Assembly: GCA_030248215.1 (NCBI GenBank)
Contig: JASANG010000627.1
Coordinates: forward strand, 62,001-126,000
From: Enoplolaimus lenunculus
Taxonomy: Eukaryota > Nematoda > Enoplea > Enoplida > Thoracostomopsidae
DNA length: 64,000 bases
Direction of reading: 5' to 3'
Part shown: piece after piece, positions 37,801 through 52,800 of the stretch
Layout: the number at the start of each line of letters is the position of its first letter
Numbering within the stretch: position 1 is the first letter of the stretch
Position numbers and translations under genes: made by a program
Notes under the pieces: model-generated
The model's database searches: none
Told to the model about the DNA's origin: nothing
Seen by the model: only the letters and a program-made list of their open reading frames with translations

Positions 37801-40800
37801 TATTCTTACGAAAACGGTAATATATGTTATAAATTTTTGTTTTTGTGACACGAACATAGCGTTAAGTTTTAAACGTGGTTTACATTAAATTATAGTTTAG
37901 TTTGCTGGGTGGATTTTAAGTTTCCGTTAGTACCTGGGCACATATTCTCGAATGCATATAGCACTTATCACAAATAAGCAGTAGGTTGTCAACCTGACGA
38001 ACCCCTGCAACTGCGGATTTCCAAATTCGTATAAAAGTAAAGCAAGATAAATTACAAAATTGTGCTGAATTTCGAACCTCATCATTCACACGTTCAAAAA
38101 GTATAAGATCTATGATTTTTGTGATGATAGATGCTAGTCACATTTGAAATTACGGGCCCTGAAGTTGTAAAATGTAATTGAGTTTAACTTATCGTTAAAT
38201 TGCCATGAGACTCTTTAGTCAAAAGTTAAGCTCTATTCACACGTGCAAGTTTTTGCTGCCAGAACTTTTGCCAACTGCAAATTTCACACTGAACTTGCAT
38301 TTTTTTATCGGCCAATGAGAAAGCGGCTGCAATAAACTCAGTGAACTTGCATCGTTATTCACACATGTGAACGAAATTCGTAGCTATGATTTTTACAGAA
38401 GTTTTTGAAGCTGCAAGCAAGTTTTTCGTACCGGATTTTGGACAAAACTGGCAAGTGCAAGTTGCAACTGCCAGTTCTCTCAGCAAAAACTTGCACGTGG
38501 GAATTGGGTTTTATAAAATCCAAACAACGAAACTATTTTAACTTTAGGCAATTTTTAATATGTCTTGGTTTAAAACATTTTTTGACGCAAACTTTTAGTT
38601 ATAATTAAGGATGATTTATATATATGTCCAGTTTGCATCTGCTCGTATAAAGTCATAACTCATATATGCCAAGTTATTTGCGAAGGTGGGCAGCAGGATA
38701 GCCGTGGTACTTCTAATAATTTTGTGTTAGTAGAAACACTGCCTTATGGAATATTCGTTAAAATAATCTGCCAGTTCTATGTTACGAGCGAATAATTTAC
38801 TCGCTTTTTCACTGTCAGTTACCAGTTATCATTTTAAATTAAATTGTCGTGTTCGCCGCTGTATATATATGAAATGCACATGCAATAATTGCAGTTGCAA
38901 AAATACTGCACAACATGTGATTTTTTTCGCACATTGCGTTAATAAACATTTATAGTCAGTTCGTACAAAAAGTTTGTGTTTGACAAAGTTTTCTCGAAAA
39001 TAAATTAATTTCATGGTCATAAAGATAAGAGCAGTAGAATTTTCACGAAAACGCCGTAGCTCACGGACGGATTTAAGAGACGCCACCTCGGCCTTGTCTT
39101 CCCCCACTCAACAGTGTTCAAAACCACGATTTGTATTAAGGTTTAACACTAAAATGGCGTTTGGCTTTTTGTTCGCTTCGCTCACGAATTTTTGTACGAT
39201 TATATCTCGCGCACATCCCCTTTAGAAATTTCTGCATCCGATATTGCGATGGTTGGCAGGCGTTGCATGCTTTAGGGTTCGGAGGCTTTAATTTAATAAT
39301 TTGATGTCGAGATATATCGCAGTCGAAGTACTAAGTTAAAACGGTACAAATTTTGGTGGTAAAATTTTTAAGCGAAAACTATGTGCAAGTTCCCCCCATT
39401 TTATGCTTAGGTTATAATATCAAGCTCAGGTTTAGGAAAAAAGCTTGCTGTACTGACCCGAATAAGAGGAGGGTAAAAAGAGGGGGTTCTCATTTTGAGT
39501 CACAATCAATAGGAACCTGTATCCCTCATAAGAGTCCGTAGGCGGATAGAGTCCTAACCATAACTAAAATCCATAAATTTCAATTATCCCTGATTGTAGT
39601 GCATAAATGACCCCAGGACCAAATAAAGTTGAGTACAAATCATTAAAGCATACTTAAGTTTTGAAAGTACATCCCTAAGTATAACCTTGCATTATCGCTC
39701 AAGCTTTTGATACAAGCCTATAAACGTTCAATTCAACGGATTGTTGTACTTGCAATACCGGAAATGTATCACTGACGAAGGGCGACGGATGGCTGGTGAA
39801 AAATAAATAACAGTCCGTAACCGAATAACAGGGGATACCCTCGGAAGAGGCAAAATAAATATCGGTACCCCGTCCCTCTTATTCGGGTCACTATAGTACA
39901 TATACCTAAACCTAGTCATTTACTTAAGCCTTGTAACCTTAAATGTCGAATAAGTGTACAAGAGCCGAAACCATGTTATATTTCACTTTTTATATTTTTA
40001 GTCTACTTTTCAGTAAGATCCTAGCCTTTGGCTCAACATGACACTCGTTTGATTTGAAATGCTTAAATTTCACAACCGACTGATTTGGGCGAGATGACGT
40101 TCTCTATATTCGTTCCATCTACTTTGTAGAATGTTCCAAATTTCGCATCTACTGTTACAGTTTGGTTTTGATGTGTGCAAGCAACTTTAAAACTATGTGG
40201 CGCCATTGGAACCATAGTGAGGAAAGGTTTACCACGTTCATTAGCATTTTGTAATAGTTTCAAAACAGAACATTTTGAATCCATTGGCTTGGTTTCTGAA
40301 ACCCTACATAAGTATACAACTAAGTACTTAAATACCTGCAAAGTAATTAATTACTTAACCATTTTGCCGTTTTCAAAAGCGTACTTAAAGTCAAGTAAAT
40401 ATTAAGTAAGATTTCAGAATCCCAGCCATTGTCTAACAAGCCCGAAATGAAAAATTTGTATTAAGATTTCATTCAAAATTTGTGTCTGGCTTCTAGCTCG
40501 CATACTTTTGCTCGACTGTTTTTGCTGTTTATATCGAACCACGCTTCCCCCGTTACAAATTTACGGATTCGTCAGTAAAGTTTACAATTTACGATAAAAT
40601 AACGCACTTAAATGTATGATAAAACGATACCGCAAAAAAATTTAAAAATTAAAAACTAAAATTACTATTTACTAGCATCAACAGCAATAAATTTTCAAGT
40701 TTTAATTTTCAAATTGCGGTTTATATATGAAAACTCTCAGAAAAATTTCCATCTTTTCGGCAATTTACAGATATATATTATATATATACATACATACATA

Positions 40801-43800
40801 CATACATATATATATCTACCTGCTGTGTTGTTTTCTTTTAATCTTGTACATTTTCAAAAAACTTAAAATGTTTTTTGTACATTTTCCCATTTTACCGCAT
40901 TGGTTCATCTGCAATGAACGCTGCAAAATGACATACCCACCACCAATTGAGGTTTTACGAACAACTTTGTTGCTAATTATAGTAAGGTGACTATTTTGAA
41001 CCGTAAGCAGGAGTTGTTTTGACGTTTTTACAACAAAATTTATTGATGTCAATAATTTAAACGCTATCGAACTTCTGAGGCCACATTTTGTAGTATGGCA
41101 GTATAACTTATCGTGGCAGTTGTACACTTTCGGTCTTACAAGTTTATGCCTAAATCTAAGCCTAATCCTCTACACCAAGCTATACGGATAAATCAGAAAA
41201 CTGCCTAAACTGTGACAGAAAGTTAGATTCAGCATCAAATTTTAAAATTCTAAAATTGCTGGCTAAGGCGCAAATCAAATCGATAAATAACAAATTCTGC
41301 TTTATATTTGAGGATCCCTAGTATCCGCTTTACTACCTGGACTGTGTCTTCGCAATCAGTTCCCCCCTCCGGACGCACTTGGAATAAACATAAGTTTATA
41401 GCATATAGCCAGAGCTTGTTGATATAATAATTGTGCTCCGGGAATAATTGAACCGAATTGGTCATACGATCATATCGGTTCAATTATTCCACAGAAAAAA
41501 ATTTAAAACAAATGTCGCGGTTTAATTCTTGTGAAGTTGGATTTTCACTAAAAAATTATACGCTGGACGGCGAACGCAATCCGGTCATAACAGGTACAGT
41601 TTTCAAGGTGTACAATTCTAGTAAATTTTTGATATTTCATTTTTATCCGTTGTATTATTTTTCTTTTTAGAATCGAAAATTTTAATTCTATTTTTACTGC
41701 ATCACTTCCTTTTAACACAATTGTTGCGTTCTGCGAAATTTAATATAGCTTAATATTCTTCAAATATCAACTGATGACCATAAAAATCGTTTCGTAGCTT
41801 ACAGGAAGCTGTTGTCAGCGACTAAAACTGATTGATAATTTTTGGTTTTCTGGCTTGATTTTCAACCGAATTTCAGTCTGATCTATAAGGATATTTGAAT
41901 TTGAATTTGACAAATATTTTTGAAACAAATTGTGCTATATCCAATTAAAATTTGCGCACTATAAATTAACATAAATTCGGCATCTCTAGTTGAAAACAAA
42001 ACTATAACAATAACAAAAATTCAATGGTGGTATGCCTCACAGATATTTAAAGGAATTTAAGTTTTGATACGAATTAATTAATGTGGGAGGGCAGAAGAAA
42101 TAGATTTTCAATTGCCTGAACATATCTCAATTTGTGTGTTGTGCGCGAATTTTTTTTACTTTATTGACAATCTATGTAGGTGCCATTGCGAAATACCAAA
42201 AACAACAGGTATTTCGTATTATTCAATTTTAAATATGTTTTTGTTCTCAAAGTTTCCAACGGTTTCTTTAACTCAGTTCATGTTGAAAACAAAAATTTGT
42301 TGAATTTTACGGCAAATTTAAAAGTCATGGTCTTGATTGTATTAAGTTTTGATGCGGGCATACTTCAAAGTCATCAAAACTTGAATTTCTCGTCCGTGCG
42401 AGCTAGCTCGCCAAACACCGTTGCATTAGACTTCGTACGCTAATTATAACTGCCTACCCAGAACCACTAAGCATGAGCCTCCTGAACCCTAACCATAAGC
42501 TAATGAGAGTAAAGTCCTAACCCTAAGCTTCCCACTTCACTTAGTCTTCTCTTGTCAATGTTGTCCAACAGGCAGGTTCCTACAAAATACACTCATTAGG
42601 TTACTCCTTTCCGAAGTGAAATCTTGGTTACACTACTGATCGTTATTGCCATCGCCGAAGCAGCCACCCCTATACCACCAATTTGGGGAGCCCACCCCAC
42701 TGAGGGGCACACACTCTAACAAGATTTTAAACAAAAAATTTGAAAAATATTTTGATCATCAAAAAGGGCACCCACCCCGGACTTTTGAAAGTGAGGGGCA
42801 TACCCTAGCCTGCCACTGCTGTGGTTACTGTCGAAGTTTTTAGTTTCAAAACAACTATCTGTCAACCTAAAACAGCACCGAAGTGTATGATATTGAGATG
42901 ATATCGCTTAAGCTAATTTTATTATTTCGTTTAATTATGGTTATTCTGTAACAAGCGAGGTTTCGAGGTCATTGTCTATCTTATAAAGATATATAGCTTT
43001 TAAAAAATTGTTTATTTATTCAATGTCCTATGACCAGATCTGAACCAAGAGAGAAGACCAGGCGACAGCGGCCTCCATTCAATTTTTTCATCAAATCTAT
43101 ACATTATTAATTAATTGTTCACAATTTGTCAACGCTATTTTAAGGACCAATAGTTCAGTTAGTTTTCGAATCCGGCCCCCACCAATTCCAACTTTCTAGG
43201 TACGCTACTGGTAACTGTACTGTAATATATCCGTGGACTGCGTTTCATTTTGGCACCGGTAATCCAACGGCAGGTATAACCACCAAAAAATAGCTACGAT
43301 GTTTGTGGTTGAATGTTTTTGTTTTGAAATATAATAATATACTCATAAGTCTTATTGAAGAGATTTTTTCTAACCTGGGTTTTGTCATCTATTAATTATA
43401 GTTGATTACTTAGAAAAAATTTCAAAGTCCCAGCGGAAGGGAACTCAGGTCCTCAAAAACAGGTGTATTTTGTGAAAATGGACGTGGAAATACTACGCAT
43501 ATTTGACGCTCTCATGATCTTCTTATGATAATTCAGTCATAGTATGGAATATACCATTTCTGCGCTTTTATATTATTTAAAGTATTAGCTAATCTGGCTA
43601 ATTAAAAGGATAAAAGCTGGAATGATTTAAAATGTCTATTTGTGTAAATAGAAGCGGTTTTGCTATCCTATCAAACAAATGTATTAATTCATTATGAACC
43701 AAGACTTTCGGTCGGAAATTTTTCTTTTATCTATGGTGTGCTCTAACATAGAGATGCATGCATGAAAGTGACGTAGACGTTTCGAAATTAATTAGCAAAG

Positions 43801-46800
43801 TTGACGCTCATTCGCATTTCTATTTTGGTACACCAAACAAATTTTTAATGTCATATTTGTGAAAAAATTTTACGATAAATATTTTTTCCGCGATTTTGAG
43901 GTGTTTACCATCTGCACTTGGCCTTGACGCTTGAATACGACGGGCTATCTATTATTGCAACAGCATTGTTTAATGTTACCAAGAGTGCAACCATCGGGCG
44001 TTGCGTTTTTGTCGGACCCCCTTATTTCCTTATTTAGAGGGTGTGAGGTCGCTGTCACATACAATAGACCTAAATTAAACTATGAACGGAGCAATTTTGA
44101 TGTCGGATACATAAAGTGTAATGATTTGCATAGCTTGTTCCAACAAAATAAAGAGGTAGCCCAGAAACGCATCGCGTGCCGGGTACATTTTTTCTGCACA
44201 GAATGTACCCAGTTGCATTCTCTTGTTCTCTTGTTAAAGTATTCATCATCCACTCGTGATATTATGTAGCAGAAATATAGTAACCTTCAAGTCATTATAC
44301 GATCCCTATTTTTAACTTCTATTTCCTATCAATTCGTGTGATATCTTGCGGTTTTAATTACCACCTCCGTCTGTCTATGAAACAAACGATAGCATTTCCG
44401 GCTGACTACATACGGCAGCTAAAACCAACAAAAAACAACACAACGCTTCATAAGGACAAAAATATGATTCAAAATAAAAACACCACACGTAAATGTGTTT
44501 AAAACACTGCGAAAACTCAATTTTACCATTGCCGGGTAGATCTTAGCCCACACAACCTGGCTTATCTGAATATATATTAGTTGTCAGCCGGCAATTTATC
44601 ATTAATGCTATTGTATTTTAAAAATGCTGAATTCGAGGTGTTACGTTTCTTCTTGTGATTATATGTTTGTTTATCCGCTGTTTGTCCTCTTGTTTGTTTG
44701 TTTGTTTATTTGTTAGTTTTGTTTGTTTCACTGATTCTTTGTTTGACTGTTTGTCTGTCTCTTTGCTATTTTGTTTGCTTGCTTGTTTGATTGCTTGCTT
44801 CCTTGTTTGTTTGCTGACTTGCTTAATTTGTTTCCGTTTTCTCTTTCTTTCTTAGGCTGTTTGTTTTAGATAACAAAATCTACAATTGTCTGAAGGCAGA
44901 CAGCATTCAATTAAATTTGATAAATTTTTACTGTTTTCCTATTTTTAATTTAAAATGAAATTAAACCACTATGTAATATATATTATATATTTATACATAA
45001 CTATATCTATATACGTATAATTCAGTGCTAGAAAGCGTAGAAAGTTTATCCTTAACATATATTGTTTGCTTTGTTGTTTTGTTATTGCTTTCGTTCTTCA
45101 CTTAGCACCTATCACTAGTTAGCGAACAAGTTTTTACACTGACGAACACGCATACAGCTTGGCATAATTAGCGTACTCATTGTTCATATTAAATTACTGG
45201 AAATATGTTAAATTTCGACGCTCATCATTCGCTAATTCCAAAGATACAAGATCTATCATTCAACCAAACTCACAAATTGAACGATGTGCTCAGTTTCGAT
45301 CAACTCTTAATCCCTATTCACTCGTGCACGTTTATGCTGCGAGAACTTGCTGTTACAAATTGCACACAGAACTTGCAGTTTTTCTTCAGCCAATGAGAAA
45401 GCGGCTGCGATAAATTCAGTGAACTTGCATGGTTATTCACACATGTGTACTGAATTCCTAACCATGATTTTTATTGAAGTATTTGCAGCTGCAAGGTTTT
45501 CGAATGGGATTTTGGACAAAACTTGCAAGTTGCAGCTGCGAGTTCTCACCGCAAAACTTGCACGTGTGAATAGAGCTTTACAATTTGTTGATTCAAATGT
45601 TACAAGACCTATTGTCAACTTGTAATACGTCTAACACACATTTGAGAATACGAGTATAGGAATTATGACACTCTGATTTATAGCTGTTGCCGCGCGTGCA
45701 AATTCAAAAGAATAACTTCAACTATTTGGCTGTCTAATTCCTGAGAAAATTGATTTTGCGAATAATTTCATTTCAAACATCATATGTTTTTTCATTTTGT
45801 GGCTTACCGAGAAATTTGTATTGAGGACGGCCGGCACCCCGAAAAACGACTGAAATATTGGTTCTTAAAATAAAATTGTAAACCGCTAACGACAGCACAA
45901 TAAAGCGCTATCTCTACCAGATAGATATGAATCAGGATCAGGGACGGCACTAGCGGCTCCCACCTCGCTCATGGTTTGATACTGGTTTTAACCAGGGGCG
46001 TAGACAAGATTTCATTTCGGAAAAACCTCGTGTCTAAAGGTTTTTTCAAACGAGCGTATCGAGCAAGAAAATTTATTCTACCTTTACGAATTATTCTACA
46101 GCCTGCAAAAGTGTCTTTTTTGAGTCTCCAGAAATCTTGTGAACTATATCCTCGTGTTCCCTTGTATACGAGAACGGTTTCAACGGGGAATTCGCTCACT
46201 ATTGATTACATAATCTTGTTAATCCACAAAAAATAACAGAGTTGACAGGTGTCATAGACACATTTCACAGCAAAAATTTACTATTTTTTCGTTTCAATCA
46301 GACACATAGGATTGCGATAGTTGTTTTAATTGTTGTTTATAATTCAACAAATTCCCATTTCAGTGAAATGAACGTTATGAAACGAAGCATTCACTCCGGC
46401 GTATAAGGAATGATTATAGTAGATGGGGCAACAAGGCTTATAGAGCGGAAAGCAAAAGTTTCCAGAGAAAATTCCATTTAATTCCGTGTCACGCGTTCAA
46501 ATCAAGCAAGTGAATGAGGAGACTACGCAGTTGTTTTAGCAGTTGTTTGTCAGTGGCAGATCCAGTGTTTTCTGGCGGTGGGTGGCAATTTGCAACTGAA
46601 GAGTGGAAAAGAAGCTTGCGAGGGTGGAGCCGATGGCACTGGACCATTTCTCCCCCGAACGATTTTCTCTTTCGGAGAAGTCAACTTAGGACAATTATTC
46701 CCACCAAAATTATTCAGGACAATTTCTCGCTCCGTCTAAGGACGAATACTCCTTAGTATGAAATCCTTGTTCAAAATTATTTAATTTCACCACAGTTTTT

Positions 46801-49800
46801 CTCCGCTTCAAATACTCGTATTTCGTTCGAAATCCCGGTTGTGTACAGGTATGAAGAGCCTGATGCACAACCAAGATCGTTCAGAAAAGTTAATGCGTGG
46901 AAGAGAATAATAATAGTGTGCGAAACAAAGCGAGGAACGGTCATGACCGAAAGTAGTCTTGAACGTTGATGAATAAATGTTCGTCCTTGCGTCGAAGAGA
47001 GATTGTCCTAAGACAATTTCTGCGGGGTTAGGAATTATCCTATAGGACAATTCTTCCGGATGAGAAGGAATTGTTGAGACGGAATGAATCGTTCTGCGAT
47101 ACCGGCTCAAATATGCTTAGTTGCGTCACAAATATGGTGTACACGGATAGTGAGATCTTGGTGAAACCAGGAGCGAATTTATTTAGCAAAGTGGGAAACA
47201 TTGCGCCCTAACTATATACAGTAGTTTGTAGCATGATTAGATTCTCTGAACTAAACACATAATTAATGTTTCAATATCACTCAAGGGTACGAAGTGGCGT
47301 GGCAAGTGATGGAGGGGCTGCCCCATAATCCATCTGAAAATCAGTAAACTTTGACATTACGTCAGATCAACACATCACAATTATCATCACGCTACGACAC
47401 TAGCTGACCCTGCCTTTAACCAAAACTAGAAAAAATTACAGAGTTGGAGCTTATTTATATGAAATTTTATATTACTATCAACGGATAATGTATAGATGAG
47501 GGCCGTAACAGTGGATAAACTTATTCCTAAATCTAAACCAAAGCTGAAAAAATGAACCTATAATTCAAGCAGGAACTGAAGTTGAAATGGTCCGGCCCAC
47601 ATCGTTACATGTGCCCTATTAATCCACATGAGCTACACCAACATACGGCACTTTATATGATGTTGGTTCGTTGTGTATTTTGGATTAAATATGCTACTGA
47701 CAAATATGTAAAGCGTTTAAAATGCAAAACCAAATCAAAATTTAAAAAATTCAAACGAATAAACCGACAATCAGCTAAATTAACGGCACTTTTTGCTCTG
47801 TAGGCTTTAAATGAACGCTGCGTTTACCGTCGAATAATGCATAAACTGGATTCTGAATTCAAAATTAGTTTTCGAATTTTACTATTGAAATTTTTTACCC
47901 TCGACATAAACCGCCATATTTTCAAATATTAAACAACTTTAAATAGTTACATGAATTTGAATTTTGTTCAGTATGGAACATGGCCAAAACCACCAACGCT
48001 TTGGTTGATCTTACATTTACATTAAAAATAAGAAATTCTGTATTGAAATTTGTATAAAAGTTTGAAATTTTGTTGAAAAGGTACGTATAATCAGTTAAAT
48101 TTCAAATATTCAACTTCTGAAAGGTTTAACGAGAAATCCATTTGAATTTTTTTGGTTAGATATCTGTACTAAAACAGGTTCATTGTCTGCTTGATTTGGC
48201 AGATATTGCAAGTTATGAAGCTATTTTGGTAGTAGATAGCTAGTCAAAGTTGACGCAATATTTGCAATCATCAAAAGTTACCTGACGTACGAAAGTTATT
48301 GTGGTAATTGCATTAAATTGAATCAAAAAAATGCGTATTGCAACAGTATTTACGCTTTTAGAGTGTCTAACAATGAATTGGTCTAATTTATTTAGAGTCT
48401 TAAACTTTCGGTGAATTTTTCAACGTGAATCCTCCTCCTAAGCGTTCCGTGGCCCCGTCAAAAGGCGGTCTATGAGAGAAATGCTAGCTTCGGCACTGAG
48501 TACCGGTAAGGCATTCATAACGTAATGATATTTAAAGTAGATTATAAAAATACCGAATCAAACAAGCAATTTCACTTCCTCACGCTTTTGAATTAAGACT
48601 ACTAAAATTGAATATTTTAATACTATGCCCCATCTCTTATTCGGGTCTCTACAGCTACAAAATAAGATTTACGTAACATTTTGAAAAAGAAGAGTTATGT
48701 AACATTTTGGGGACTGAGCAATATAATATCGCACGCAACGCAGGGTAACATGCGTGACTGTAAAATAAAATTATTAGTGAAGGAATGTACGTAATATCGT
48801 ATTAAAACGATCAAAATAATTCGAGTTCAATTTCCGAAATACCATTCGTGTTTTAATTTTATAATCACAGAGCGTTTATTTAATTCCCCGAACTTGCATT
48901 ATTTGCAGCAAACACTGAATTCAAATAAAAGCTAACAGCGCCCGTCACAAGGTTTATCAAACCCGAAAACGGACCAGAAGTAAAGGTATGCTCCGTCAGT
49001 CTGTGGTATGTAGGAAAACTCTGGACTTCCTGGGTAAGTTTCGGCTTCGCTTGAATATACTGCGGATTCCGTCGTTAAATTCCGCCCGAAACGTGGATAT
49101 GTTCGGCTGGCTACGGGCCTAGCTCGGCAATGTGACATGCGGATGCATATAGACAAATAATAACCTCATGCTGATGCTGCACATCGGTAAAAATCACTGC
49201 TGCATATGTAGTGCCTTCATATGCAACAGCAATAAAACATAGAAGAACCAAGATACATATGTATAATGTTGAGCTTCTTATAAGACATAAAAACAGAAAA
49301 ACTCAGCAGTTGATTGTGAGGTGGCGTGGCTCAGTGGATAGCGCGCTGCACTGATAATCTGTCGCCCGAGTTCGAAACCTCCTGGAGGCGTCCCCCATTT
49401 TCAGCTGCTGAGAACTCAGAACTAAAAACTGTCGTACCGTAGCCTACCCAACTTATCACAGGCTATTTTTGCTCTGATTGAAGTTCAAAGATTTTGAGTA
49501 GTTTAATTTGCACATGTTTAAGATTAGGCTTTGGTTTAAACATATTCCTAAACCTAATTTGAGATGTTTTTAAGGGTACGACTAACCGCATTATAACGCT
49601 ATAGTATAACTGCAAACATATGAATGCATCTAAAACATTTAACGTGCGCCAACGAAGCGATATTTTTACTACACTTAAGTTCATAAAAAATTGCAAAACC
49701 TATCTCAATTCATACTGTTAATATAAGCACAACAGTGACCCATTCCTTTACACAGTTTTCATGAAAAAATTGCAAAACCTATCTCGATTCATACTGTTAA

Positions 49801-52800
49801 TATAAGCACAACAGTGACCCATTCCTTTACACAGTTTTCATGAAAAAATTGCAAAACCTATCTCGATTCATACTGTTAATATAAGCACAACAGTGACCCA
49901 TTCGTTTACACAGTTTTCATGAAAAAATTGCAAAACCTATCTCGATTCATACTGTTAATATAAGCACAACAGTGACCCATTCCTTTACACAGTTTTCATG
50001 AAAAAATTGCAAAACCTATCTCGATTCATACTGTTAATATAAGCACAACAGTGACCCATTCCTTTACACAGTTTTCATGAAAAAATTGCAAAACCTATCT
50101 CGATTCATACTGTTAATATAAGCACAACAGTGACCCATTCCTTTACACAGTTTTCATGAAAAAATTGCAAAACCTATCTCGATTCATACTGTTAATATAA
50201 GCACAACAGTGACCCATTCCTTTACACAGTTTTCATGAAAAAATTGCAAAACCTATCTCGATTCATACTGTTAATATAAGCACAACAGTGACCGGTTCGT
50301 TTACACAGTTTTTCCATGTATTAAAAGTGTCGGTTTCTGAAAAGAAATTTTTTAAGCCAGTTAATTGCGTAACAATTGCGATATCGAATGATTTATTACT
50401 TTAAGTTTTAAAAAATAATATTTGAGCTGCGGTTCTAAATTAGAACACTTTTTCACCAATAAAATGTGTCAACGTTTTACTGCTTGTGCTTAACTTAGAC
50501 ACTGTATTGTCAAATGTATGTTGTAGGTATCTATTAGAGTTGCGCGTGACTCGCGAGTACATGCGAGTCGGGTAAAGGCGTTTAAGCGTGGGTAAAGTAA
50601 TATTGCGCAGGTATACCCGTGGTTAAAAAAATAAAATTTACGCGGGTAAAGAGCGGTCTGATGTAAAGAAATCGTTACTCACTTACATCTCTGGCACCTA
50701 CAGAGTTGGTAGGGTTGTTGAAACAAACAGCTGCTGTAGCTTCAAATTTGAAATTTCTAAAAACATAACTACCTCTTAATAGAATCTAAGGTGTTTAAAA
50801 GAAATTTATTATTTTAAACAAATCGACATGATTGTAAACTAATATTGAGAGAACGGTAGTCAAAATCTTCTAGACCATGAACCTGGCAGTGATAAATATT
50901 TGGTAAACCAACCGGAGACTCGGTCTGTTTATTTAACGATAATTTTGTAGAACATTTTCGTTGCGCAGCAGCAGCGTGGGCGCTCAGAAATTCCCATGAA
51001 ATGTTCTGTGTTCCTTTCAGTTTTCAATTTAAGCATTTTATGCTTATATAACACACATATATATATATTCAAATATATTATTTATATATGAGACATAATG
51101 ACTGCCCGTATTGGTACTGTCGGAAGATTCTGCCCAGCTATGAATCCTGCTAAAATTAACTATTTCATTACGGAAGTCGGCCCAAAAATGTTATTTCATT
51201 TTCAGCAGTGGTTTGTGGCCTGGGCCAGCTACAGAAATTTGAACTTTCCCAATGTACGCATAATGACACTGCAAAATGTACGTAATTTGAAGTACTATTA
51301 TTACAGTATATACAATAGATATTGGACTTTGATAAAAAATTTTAAGTTAAGCAGTTCCATATTAGCCGTTCACACAAATTTTGCTGCAGATGCGATGGAG
51401 GGCTTAAAATTAATGACGTACGGATTACCGATCCACACCTTGATAATAATTAAATTAGCTCGTAGGACTTATCACATACAAAACTCAACGTTTTTACCGG
51501 CAACCGTTAAATATCAACCTGACCCCAAATTTTGACAACAGCTACAATTTCAAACACAAAATTTTTTCAATATTTCATTTTCTTAAAGAAATTAAGCAAC
51601 ATCAGCAGTTATTGCTGATCGCTGTAGCTGCAGGCGGAAAATGAACGTTCAGTTTTTTTTCATTTCATCCACACAAGGAACTATAAAATTGAATTTCAGT
51701 TTGAAGTTTTGGCTATCGTAATTAATAGAGTTGTATACGCCACCGCATGCAGGGTGTAAGTTATGAATGAACTAGTGTTCCTGATTTAAGCGTTTAAACG
51801 ATTTAGAAAATACCATTGGTTTTAACTTTTAGTTATCTGAATTAACGAATAATACTGTATACTCTACCGTAACTAGTCTGTAAAGTTATGAATGAACCAC
51901 GGTACCAACTTGCCAGAACAGGAACCGGAATTTGAAATAATTTTTATCACCGAATTACTGTTGGACTTTTCAGAAAAGTTTACCAAAAAATGGTTTAAGC
52001 AAATTTTGAGCTATTTCACAATCAAGTTTTGCGAAAACACATCAGAAACAGTTTATTAACAAGATTGAACTAATTGCAAAAACACTTATTTCGAAACAAA
52101 CAATTTTTCAAGGACAGAGTTTCGAATATTTAAATGATTATGAATAATTTGATACAAAACCGAACAAATTCCGGTTCCTGCATCTTTAAATGAGTTGCTA
52201 TTTACAAGGGTAACCATTTAGCAAATTTGCAACGCTTAATTTTGCGGCGTACTAAAGCTGCAATAGTAATTTGTATAAATAACACGAAATGAAAACCAAA
52301 TTAGTCAAGTATACGATACCAAAATAAACTAGACAACTACATAAAACTATTTTGTTAGCCTAAACTTATAGACGCGTAAATCAGAATGACGAGACAAAGC
52401 TTGCCAATTTTTAAATGATTATTAGTTTACTGTCAATATTACACCCCAACAATCTGGCGCTAGAGTTGAAGTGACAGTGTTCAAATAAGAAACGTTCGAC
52501 TCAGCAATACTTGCCGTTTAATTAACAGTAGTTGTAAAGTAAAATTTTTTCCAAATAGTTTTAAAAATCCACTTCTTCCTTACCATTTTATAGCTATCAT
52601 TACTCGCTTCTACAGCAATCTAACAATACGCAATTGTTATATTTTAGCTAAAATTACTTTGCTACCTTAAATGTAAACGCCATAACAAATTGTAATTCGT
52701 TAAACAATTTGTTTCAAATGAGCCAAAATTCAACAACTGCATTTAACTCAACTTCAACCACAACAAATTCAACTGAACCGTTCGAAAAGTTGATTTGTGA

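Noticed and set aside
49321-49396. Functional tRNA gene
   Set aside because: Boxes A and B are present but stems do not pair well; more likely a SINE head or pseudogene.
49681-50312. CRISPR array
   Set aside because: Units are contiguous 79-bp tandem repeats without variable spacers, in an animal genome.
51098-51535. 145-codon plus ORF
   Set aside because: Starts with ATG, but composition is Tyr/Asn/Ile/Leu-rich without motif, and one ORF of this length is not surprising by chance in 64 kb.
52709-52717. GPCR start nine bases upstream
   Set aside because: The codon there is TTG; the first ATG is at 52718.
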